Source: Anaerolineales bacterium (GTDB taxonomy: Bacteria > Chloroflexota > Anaerolineae > Anaerolineales > UBA6663). From it: a stretch of DNA of 8,729 bases. A program made the position numbers and the translations under genes. The stretch spans positions 1-8,729 of the forward strand of contig JAEURL010000615.1 of the NCBI GenBank assembly GCA_016789165.1, written 5' to 3'. Below the pieces are notes generated by a model. That model did no database searches and had not been told where the DNA came from. It saw nothing but the letters and a program-made list of their open reading frames with translations. Each line of letters starts with the position of its first letter. Position 1 is the first letter of the stretch. Below, in pieces: positions 1-5,896 of the stretch.

Positions 1-147
1 GTCCTGGCCGGCGATTGGGCCAGGGGCTGGCAGCTCGGCGTCCAGCCCTTCCTGCTGGCGGACACCGCCAAGGCCGTCATCGCCGTGCTGGCCGCCGAGG
101 GCGCGCGGGCGGCCGTCGAGCGGGCCCGCCGGCCGCAGGACGCTTGA
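1..147 (+). CDS. bioY: BioY-family biotin transporter S component, C-terminal end (5' partial)
   Basis: Only the last 48 residues are in the window, in frame 1, ending at TGA 145-147. The visible part has Gly-Val-Gln-Pro-Phe-Leu (residues 13-18 of the fragment) followed by Ala-Asp-Thr-Ala-Lys-Ala (20-25) and a hydrophobic helix. This resembles the C-terminal end of BioY proteins, where a G-V-x-P-F segment precedes a conserved D-x-x-K at the start of the last membrane helix. BioY is the membrane-embedded substrate-binding subunit of ECF-type biotin uptake systems. The tail after the helix is short, charged and Arg-rich, as expected for a cytoplasmic end. The stop lies 7 nt before purC, so the two may be co-transcribed. 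The call rests on a short fragment; another small polytopic membrane protein is possible. Confidence 0.68.
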   Translation, partial: VLAGDWARGWQLGVQPFLLADTAKAVIAVLAAEGARAAVERARRPQDA

Positions 148-154
148 GCGCGGC

Positions 155-1132
155 ATGCTCACCGACGAACGGCTGCGCGCCGCGCTGGCCGGGGCGCTGG
201 CCCAGACAGACCTGCCCCTGCCCGGGCGGGCGGCCGGCAAGGTGCGCGAGTGGTACGCGCTGGGGGCCGGCCGCCGGCTGATCGTCACCACCGACCGGCT
301 CTCCGCCTTCGACCACATCCTGGCCCGCGTGCCCTACAAGGGCCAGGTGCTCAACCAGCTCTCGGCCTGGTGGTTCGGCCAGACCCAGGCCCTGATCCCC
401 AATCACCTGCTCGCCCTGCCGGACCCCAATGCCGCCGTGGTGGAGGTGGTTGAGCCGTTTCCGGTGGAGGTGATCGTCCGCGGCTACATCACGGGCGTCA
501 CCGGCACGGCCCTGTGGCGGCGCTACGAGCTGGGCGAGCGCACGATCTACGGCTACCGCTTCCCGGACGGCCTGCGCAAGAACCAGGCCTTGCCGGCGCC
601 GATCCTCACGCCCACCACCAAGGGCGGGCCCACCGGGCATGACGAACGCCTGACCTGCGCCGAGGTGGTGACGCGCGGCCTGCTGGACGCCGGCACCTGG
701 GAGGCCGTGCAGGCGGCGGCCCTGGCCGTCTTCGGCCTCGGCCAGGCGCGCGCGGCCCAGGCCGGCCTGATCCTGGTGGACACCAAGTACGAGTTCGGCC
801 GCGCCGCCGACGGGCGCGTGCTGCTGATCGACGAAGTGCACACGCCCGACTCGTCGCGCTTCTGGAAGGCGGCCGGCTACGCCGAGCGCTGCGCGGCCGG
901 CCAGGAGCCCGAGAACTTCGACAAGGAGTTCGTGCGGCTGGCCTACGCCGAGCGCGGCTACCGCGGCGAGGGCGCGCCGCCGGCCATGCCGGATGACCTG
1001 TGGCTCGCGGCCGCCCGGCGCTACATCACCATCTACGAAGCCCTCACCGGCCAGCCGTTTGAGCCGGGGGAGTATCCCGTTGAACCGCGCCTGCTGCGCA
1101 ATCTGCAGGGCCTCGTCAGCCGGGATCGGTAA
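155..1132 (+). CDS. purC: Phosphoribosylaminoimidazole-succinocarboxamide (SAICAR) synthase, long form
   Basis: This enzyme ligates aspartate to CAIR using ATP, giving SAICAR, in the cytoplasm. The 325-residue product carries the family hallmarks in order: Gly-Lys-Val-Arg in the N-terminal ATP-binding part (28-31), TTDRLSAFD (45-53), a PVEVIVRGYITG block (103-114) matching the first SAICAR synthetase signature, TPTTKG (152-157), LILVDTKYEFG (205-215) matching the second signature, and IDEVHTPDSSRFW (225-237), followed by FDKEFVR (255-261). Many bacterial PurC proteins are about 235-240 residues; this one is nearer the roughly 300-residue form seen in yeast Ade1 and some bacteria, with an extra C-terminal helical region. 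ATG 155 is the natural start: it lies just after the bioY stop and gives the expected short lead-in to the ATP-binding strand. The Shine-Dalgarno match ahead of it is poor, so translational coupling to bioY is plausible. purE and purK, which supply its substrate, follow immediately. Confidence 0.96.
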   Translation: MLTDERLRAALAGALAQTDLPLPGRAAGKVREWYALGAGRRLIVTTDRLSAFDHILARVPYKGQVLNQLSAWWFGQTQALIPNHLLALPDPNAAVVEVVEPFPVEVIVRGYITGVTGTALWRRYELGERTIYGYRFPDGLRKNQALPAPILTPTTKGGPTGHDERLTCAEVVTRGLLDAGTWEAVQAAALAVFGLGQARAAQAGLILVDTKYEFGRAADGRVLLIDEVHTPDSSRFWKAAGYAERCAAGQEPENFDKEFVRLAYAERGYRGEGAPPAMPDDLWLAAARRYITIYEALTGQPFEPGEYPVEPRLLRNLQGLVSRDR

Positions 1133-1160
1133 ATCGTAATTGTCTGATCACCCCTCACCA

Positions 1161-1652
1161 ATGCAACCCCTCGTCGGCCTGATCATGGGCTCCAAATCCG
1201 ATTGGGAGACCCTGCAGCACACCGCGCAGACCCTGGAGCAGCTCGGCGTGCCGCACGAGGTGCGCGTGGTCTCGGCCCACCGTACGCCGGATCTGCTTTT
1301 CGAGTACGCGGGCTCGGCCGAAGCGCGCGGCCTGGAGGTCCTCATCGCCGGGGCCGGCGGCGCCGCCCACCTGCCCGGCATGGCCGCGGCCAAAACCAAC
1401 CTGCCGGTGCTGGGCGTCCCGGTGGAGTCCAAGGCCCTGCACGGCCTGGACTCGCTGTTGTCCATCGTGCAGATGCCGGCCGGCGTGCCGGTGGGGACCC
1501 TGGCCATCGGCCGCGCCGGCGCCATCAATGCCGCCTTGCTGGCCACGGCCATCCTGGCCAACAAACATCCAGAATTCCGGACCGCCCTGCGGCGTTTCCG
1601 CGATGAGCAGACCCAGGCCGTCCTGGGCCACCCCGACCCGCGCGAAACCTGA
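1161..1652 (+). CDS. purE: N5-carboxyaminoimidazole ribonucleotide mutase, class I PurE
   Basis: PurE moves the carboxyl group of N5-CAIR (the PurK product) to C4 of the ring, giving CAIR. From ATG 1161 the product is 163 residues, the usual class I length. Visible motifs are IMGSKSDW (8-15), which holds the substrate-phosphate-binding GSxSD; SAHRTPD (38-44), with the conserved active-site His40; GAGGAAHLPGM (64-74), with His70; and the nucleotide-binding stretch from LPVLGVPVES (81-90) through LHGLDSLLSIVQMP (93-106). An in-frame TTG at 1140 would add seven residues. I prefer the ATG because it places Met two residues before the conserved PLVGLIMGS strand, where PurE proteins normally begin. 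Neither start has a convincing ribosome-binding site. An adjacent purK supports the bacterial N5-CAIR mutase role over the animal-type class II AIR carboxylase. The final 15 or so residues are a polar tail without recognisable motifs. Confidence 0.95.
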   Translation: MQPLVGLIMGSKSDWETLQHTAQTLEQLGVPHEVRVVSAHRTPDLLFEYAGSAEARGLEVLIAGAGGAAHLPGMAAAKTNLPVLGVPVESKALHGLDSLLSIVQMPAGVPVGTLAIGRAGAINAALLATAILANKHPEFRTALRRFRDEQTQAVLGHPDPRET

Positions 1653-1670
1653 GCACCCCCACCCGTTGCC

Positions 1671-2783
1671 ATGCCCCTCACCCTTGGCGTCCTCGGCGCC
1701 GGTCAGCTCGGCCGCATGCTGGCGTTGGCCGGCTACCCGCTGGGCCTGCGCTTCCGCTTTCTGGACCCGGCGCCGGAGGCGCCGGCCGGCCAATTGGCCG
1801 AACACCTGGCCGCCGAGTACACGGATGAACGCGCCTGGGCCGCCTTCGCCGACGGGCTGGCGGCCATCACCTACGAATTTGAAAACGTGCCGGTGACGGC
1901 GGCCCGCGCCCTGGCCGAACGCGTGCCGGTCTATCCGCCCCCGGCCGCTTTGGAGGCCGCCCAGGACCGGCTGAGCGAGAAGCGGCTTTTTCAGGAATTG
2001 GGCTTGCCGACGCCGGCCTGCGCGCCGGTGGCGACCCGCGCCGAGCTGGAGGCCGCCCTGGCGGCGCTTGGCTGGCCGGCCGTGCTGAAAACGCGGCGCC
2101 TGGGCTACGATGGCAAAGGCCAGGCGCTGCTGCGCGCCCCCGCGGACGTGGAGCCGGCCTGGCGGGCGCTGGCCGGCGTCCCCCTGATCCTGGAGGCCTT
2201 CATCCCCTTCGAACGCGAGCTCTCGCTCCTGGCGGTGCGCGGCCGCAGCGGGGAGACGGCCTTTTACCCGCTGGTCGAGACTCATCATCGCGACGGGATC
2301 CTGCGCCTGTCGGTGGTGGTCCCCGGCGCCACGGCCTCGGCTGACCAGCGCCAGGCCGAAGACTACGCCGCCCGCGTCCTGCGCCGGCTCGACTACGTCG
2401 GCGTGCTGGCCATCGAGTTCTTCCAGCACAACGGCCGGCTGCTGGCCAACGAGATGGCGCCGCGCGTGCACAACTCCGGGCACTGGACCATCGAAGGCGC
2501 GCTGACCAGCCAGTTCGAGAACCACCTGCGCGCGGTCCTGGGCTGGCCGCTGGGGGCCGCCGCCGCGCGCGGCCCGGCCGCCATGCTCAACCTGATCGGC
2601 GATACGCCCGCGCCGGAGGCCGTGCTGCGCGTCCCCGGCGCGCACCTGCACCTGTACGGCAAAGCCCCGCGCCCCGGCCGCAAGCTCGGCCATCTCACGG
2701 TCTGCGCCGAGACGCCGGAGGCGCTGGCCGAGCGGCTGGCGGTCCTGCGCCCGCTGGCCGGCTTCCCCGCTGAATTACAATAG
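1671..2783 (+). CDS. purK: N5-carboxyaminoimidazole ribonucleotide synthase (ATP-grasp)
   Basis: PurK uses ATP and bicarbonate to carboxylate AIR to N5-CAIR, the substrate of the neighbouring PurE. The 370-residue protein has normal family length and motif order: the N-terminal pre-ATP-grasp strand with GAGQLGRM (9-16), TYEFENV (67-73), QDR (98-100), the ATP-grasp glycine-rich loop GYDGKGQ (145-151), an E-x-E-L-S block (181-185), IEFF (248-251), and the metal- and substrate-binding stretch NEMAPRVHNSGHWT (260-273). The C-terminal domain shows HLYGK (327-331) and RKLGH (337-341). NSGHW with a downstream SQFENHLRAV segment (280-289) separates PurK from the paralogous PurT and PurD ATP-grasp enzymes. 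The gene begins at ATG 1671, 18 nt after the purE stop, with a C-rich spacer lacking any purine-rich Shine-Dalgarno. Its TAG stop directly abuts the purF ATG. Confidence 0.97.
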   Translation: MPLTLGVLGAGQLGRMLALAGYPLGLRFRFLDPAPEAPAGQLAEHLAAEYTDERAWAAFADGLAAITYEFENVPVTAARALAERVPVYPPPAALEAAQDRLSEKRLFQELGLPTPACAPVATRAELEAALAALGWPAVLKTRRLGYDGKGQALLRAPADVEPAWRALAGVPLILEAFIPFERELSLLAVRGRSGETAFYPLVETHHRDGILRLSVVVPGATASADQRQAEDYAARVLRRLDYVGVLAIEFFQHNGRLLANEMAPRVHNSGHWTIEGALTSQFENHLRAVLGWPLGAAAARGPAAMLNLIGDTPAPEAVLRVPGAHLHLYGKAPRPGRKLGHLTVCAETPEALAERLAVLRPLAGFPAELQ

Positions 2784-4217
2784 ATGGACCACATGGCCAA
2801 TCACCTGAACGACTCGGATCACCCGCGCCACGAGTGCGGGGTCATCGGCATTTACGCGCCGCGGGAGGACGTGGCGCGCATGGCCTTCTTCGGCCTGTAC
2901 GCCCTGCAGCACCGCGGCCAGGAGGCGGCCGGCATCGCCGTCGCCGACGGCCGGACCATCCGCCTGCACAAGGATGTGGGCCTGGTCGCCCAGGTGTTCA
3001 CCCCGCACAACCTGGCCCCGCTGCAGGGCCACTACGCCATCGGCCACACCCGCTATTCCACCACCGGCTCGTCCAACGCCCGCAACGCCCAGCCCTTCCT
3101 GATCGAGACCCGGCACGGCCCGGTGGCCGTGGCCCACAACGGCAACCTGGTCAACGCCGGCGAGCTGCGCCGCGACCTGCTGGAGCGCGGCATCGGCCTC
3201 TCCACCAGCTCGGACAGCGAAGTGATCACCATGATGCTGGCCGGCGCGGCCGGCGAGACCTGGGAGGAGCGCCTGCAGACCGTCATGCCGCGCTGGCGCG
3301 GGGCCTACTGTCTGACCATTCTGACGCGTGACGGGGTGCTGGCCGTGCGCGACCCGTGGGGCTTCCACCCGCTCAGCGTGGGCCGGCTGCCCGGCGGCGG
3401 GCACGCGGCCGCCTCCGAGACCGGCGCCCTGCGCACCCTGGGCTGCGAGGCCATCCGCGAGGTCAAACCGGGCGAGATCGTCACCCTCAGCAACTCCGCC
3501 CTGCGCGTGCGCCAGGCCCTGCCGCCGGCCCCGGCGCTGGCCCGCTGCACGTTCGAGCACATCTACTTCTCGCGGCCGGACAGCGTCTGGGACGGCCTGA
3601 CCGTCCAGAACGTGCGCGTGCGCCTGGGCGAAGCGCTGGCCGAAGAAGCGCCCGTGGACGCGGACCTGGTCATCCCGGTGCCGGATTCATCCACGCCGGC
3701 CGCCATCGGCTACGCCCGCGCCGCCGGCCTGCCCTACAACGACGGCTTCATCAAAAACCGCTACATCGGCCGGACCTTCATCCAGCCCACCGACTCGCTC
3801 CGCAAGCAGGGCGTGGCCCTCAAGTTCCTGGCGCTGGAGGACAATCTGCGCGGCCAGCGCGTGGTTGTCATCGACGACAGCATCGTGCGCGGCAACACCT
3901 CCGGCCCGCTGGTGCGCCTGCTGCGCGACGCCGGCGCACGCGAGGTCCACCTGCGCCTCACCTGCCCGCCCATCGCCCACCCGTGCTTCATGGGCGTGGA
4001 CATGGGCAACTACGCCGACCTGATCGCGCACCGGTTGACGCTGGACGAGATGCGCGACCTCATCGACTGCGACTCGCTGCACTTCCTTTCGCTGGCCGGC
4101 ATGCTGCGCGCCATCGGCCGGCCCGCTGGCTACTGCAACGCCTGCTTCACGGGCGTCTATCCGGTGGAGGTGGACGTGGCCCACACCAAGACCGGCTTCG
4201 AGCAGGCGCTCGCCTGA
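2784..4217 (+). CDS. purF: Amidophosphoribosyltransferase (glutamine PRPP amidotransferase), Bacillus-type with [4Fe-4S] ligands
   Basis: PurF commits PRPP to purine synthesis by making 5-phosphoribosylamine with glutamine as ammonia donor. The 477-residue product has an N-terminal Ntn glutaminase domain with nucleophile Cys18 in HECGVIGIY, followed by RGQEAAGIA (44-52), HNGN (118-121) and SSDSE (142-146). The C-terminal phosphoribosyltransferase domain carries the PRPP loop VVIDDSIVRGNTS (361-373). The 17 residues before Cys18 should be a propeptide removed to expose Cys as the N-terminus, as in the Bacillus subtilis enzyme. The four cluster cysteines of that class appear to be present: Cys255 (ARCTFEHIYF), Cys401 (AHPCFMG), and Cys451 and Cys454 (YCNACFTG), which implies an oxygen-labile Fe-S cluster. 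ATG 2784 abuts the purK stop; ATG 2793 would shorten the propeptide by three residues and is equally possible. No Shine-Dalgarno is evident at either. Confidence 0.97.
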   Translation: MDHMANHLNDSDHPRHECGVIGIYAPREDVARMAFFGLYALQHRGQEAAGIAVADGRTIRLHKDVGLVAQVFTPHNLAPLQGHYAIGHTRYSTTGSSNARNAQPFLIETRHGPVAVAHNGNLVNAGELRRDLLERGIGLSTSSDSEVITMMLAGAAGETWEERLQTVMPRWRGAYCLTILTRDGVLAVRDPWGFHPLSVGRLPGGGHAAASETGALRTLGCEAIREVKPGEIVTLSNSALRVRQALPPAPALARCTFEHIYFSRPDSVWDGLTVQNVRVRLGEALAEEAPVDADLVIPVPDSSTPAAIGYARAAGLPYNDGFIKNRYIGRTFIQPTDSLRKQGVALKFLALEDNLRGQRVVVIDDSIVRGNTSGPLVRLLRDAGAREVHLRLTCPPIAHPCFMGVDMGNYADLIAHRLTLDEMRDLIDCDSLHFLSLAGMLRAIGRPAGYCNACFTGVYPVEVDVAHTKTGFEQALA

Positions 4218-4219
4218 CC

Positions 4220-5893
4220 ATGACCCTCAGCCTGATCTGGCCGGCGGGCGCCGCGCGCCCGGATCAGCACCGCCCCTGGCTGGAGGGCAGCGCCGCGGAC
4301 CTGGGCCTGCCCGAGCTGCTGGGCGCGCTCGGCCTGAGCCTCCGCCACCAGCGCTTCGCCGAGGGCGTGCTGCTGGAGCTGACGCTGGACGAGGGCGTCA
4401 TCGCCTACCGCCAGGCCGTGCTGGACGATCTGCTGCGCGCGCCGGCGCTGGCCGCCGAGCTGGAGCGCCTGCTGCCCGAATTGGAGGAGCTGGCGCAGCC
4501 CAGCTACCGCAGCACGCAGGAGAGCCGCTTCTATCAGACCGTGGCGCGGCTGGCCGAACTGGAGAGCTTCGTGAGCTGCGTGCGCCGGCTGGCGGGCGCG
4601 CTCACGGCGGCGGCGCCGCGCTCGGCCGGTTGGCAGGCCTGGACCGCGCGGTTGGCCGAACTGCAGGCCGAGCCGCGCTTTCAAGCCCTGGCCGCCCAGC
4701 TGCCCGAGCTGGGGGCCAAGATCCGCAGCGCGCAGAGCCTCACCCTGGGCCTCAACCTGGACTCCCATCTGCGGCCGGTGGCCGTCACCCTGCTGGCCAT
4801 CCACGACCGCCCGTTCCGGGACCAATCCCTGCTGGGCCGGCTGCTGGGCGATGACGACTTCGCCGGCCTTGCCCCGCTCCACGTCGCCCAGGAGCCGGAC
4901 CCCGGCGCCAGCCGCGCCGACCGCGAGCTGACCGACGGGCGCTTCGCCCCGCTCTTCCGCGATCTGGAGGACGCGCTCAGCCGCGCCGCCGAGCCCATCG
5001 CCAAGGCCCTGCGCCGCTATCACGGCCTCAACGTCCAGCCGCTGGTGGACCTGGCGCCCGAGCTGGCCTTCTACCTGGGCGCGGCCCGCCTGGTCCAGGA
5101 GCTGCGGGCGGCCGGCCTGCCGGTCTGCCGGCCGGAGGTGGCCCCGGCCGAGGCGCGGGTGAGCGAACTGCGCGGCTTCTACAACCTGCACCTGGCCCGC
5201 CGGCTCATGGCCCAACGGCCCGGCCAGGACATAGCGGCCGAGCTCGTCCGCAACGACGTGGACCTGGGGCCGGCGGCGGCCGGGGCCGGCGGCCGGCTGG
5301 GCGTGCTCACCGGCCCCAATCGCGGCGGCAAGACCACCTACACCCAGGGCCTCGGCCTGGCCCAGGTGCTCTTTCAGGCCGGCCTGCCGGTGCCCGCCGA
5401 GCGGGCCCGGCTCAGCCCGGTGGATGCGGTCTGCACCCATTTCACGGCCGAGGAGAAGCTGCACCTGGATACCGGCCGGCTGGGCGAAGAGGCCCGCCGG
5501 GCCGGCGCGATCTTCCGCCGCGCCACACGCCACAGCCTGGTGCTCTTCAACGAGGCCTTCGCCAGCACCACGCCGGCCGAGGGCCTGGTGCTGGCCCGCG
5601 ACGTGGTGCGCGGCCTGCGCCAGCTCGGCGCGCGCGGCCTGTTCACCACCCACTTCCACGAGCTGGCGGCCGAGGCCGCCGCGCTCAACGCCGAGGCGCC
5701 CGCCCCCACGGATCTGTTCAGCCTGGCGGCCGGCGCCGAGGCCGCCGCCGGCGGGCAGGAGGCGCGGCGCACCTTTCAGATCCGGCCCGGCCCGCCGCTC
5801 GGCACCAGCTACGCGCGCGAGATCGCGGCCCGCTACGGTTTGAGCCTCGAGCAGATCCAGCAGACCCTGCGCGAGCGCGGCCTGACGGAGTAA
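4220..5893 (+). CDS. Short MutS-family ATPase lacking mismatch-recognition domains
   Basis: The 557-residue protein ends in a clear MutS-type ABC ATPase domain. This comprises the Walker A TGPNRGGKTT (364-373, Lys371), a signature-loop region around EEKLHLDTGRLGEEARRAG (411-429), a Walker B block LVLFNEAFASTTPAEG (440-455), the switch histidine in TTHFHE (476-481), and a C-terminal segment near RPGPPLGTSYAREIAARYGL (522-541) matching the MutS dimer region. The canonical Walker B is L-I-D-E; here Asp is Asn444, while Glu445 is kept. The first 350 or so residues are helical, with an RQAVLDDLL segment (64-72) like the start of the MutS core (domain III). I see no domain I Phe-x-Glu mismatch motif, no connector domain and no Smr nuclease domain, so canonical mismatch repair is unlikely. 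Role and substrate are unknown. I chose ATG 4220, 2 nt after the purF stop; the upstream in-frame extension lies inside purF and is a frame shadow. Composition matches its neighbours, so recent insertion is not indicated. Confidence 0.9.
   Translation: MTLSLIWPAGAARPDQHRPWLEGSAADLGLPELLGALGLSLRHQRFAEGVLLELTLDEGVIAYRQAVLDDLLRAPALAAELERLLPELEELAQPSYRSTQESRFYQTVARLAELESFVSCVRRLAGALTAAAPRSAGWQAWTARLAELQAEPRFQALAAQLPELGAKIRSAQSLTLGLNLDSHLRPVAVTLLAIHDRPFRDQSLLGRLLGDDDFAGLAPLHVAQEPDPGASRADRELTDGRFAPLFRDLEDALSRAAEPIAKALRRYHGLNVQPLVDLAPELAFYLGAARLVQELRAAGLPVCRPEVAPAEARVSELRGFYNLHLARRLMAQRPGQDIAAELVRNDVDLGPAAAGAGGRLGVLTGPNRGGKTTYTQGLGLAQVLFQAGLPVPAERARLSPVDAVCTHFTAEEKLHLDTGRLGEEARRAGAIFRRATRHSLVLFNEAFASTTPAEGLVLARDVVRGLRQLGARGLFTTHFHELAAEAAALNAEAPAPTDLFSLAAGAEAAAGGQEARRTFQIRPGPPLGTSYAREIAARYGLSLEQIQQTLRERGLTE
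5887..5890 (+). promoter_or_regulatory. Shine-Dalgarno GGAG for purD
   Basis: GGAG lies within the last codons of the mutS-like gene, 6 nt before ATG 5897. It fixes the purD start. It is one of only two clear ribosome-binding sites in the window, since the earlier pur starts lack one. Confidence 0.6.
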
Positions 5894-5896
5894 GCC

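Noticed and set aside
1133..1160. Possible terminator or riboswitch between purC and purE
   Set aside because: The gap is at most 28 nt, has no stem followed by a T-run, and is too short for a riboswitch.
1787..1800. Perfect 14-bp palindrome around AATT inside purK
   Set aside because: It encodes ordinary residues in the coding frame, and GGCC/GCCGGC palindromes are frequent in this composition. No loop, poly-T tract or repeat partner suggests a function.
1155..2693. A 512-codon - strand open frame opposite purE and purK
   Set aside because: Same compositional artefact: no domain motifs, and it is fully covered by real + strand genes.
3356..4219. An N-terminal extension of about 288 codons on the MutS-like reading frame
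   Set aside because: It overlaps the phosphoribosyltransferase half of purF out of frame. Its translation is Arg/Pro/Ala-rich shadow sequence, while ATG 4220 gives a sensible start 2 nt after purF.
5265..5300. Dense GGCCGGC-type repetition before the Walker A motif of the MutS-like gene
   Set aside because: It encodes an Ala/Gly-rich linker and matches the general GCCGGC richness of the window; not a discrete repeat element.
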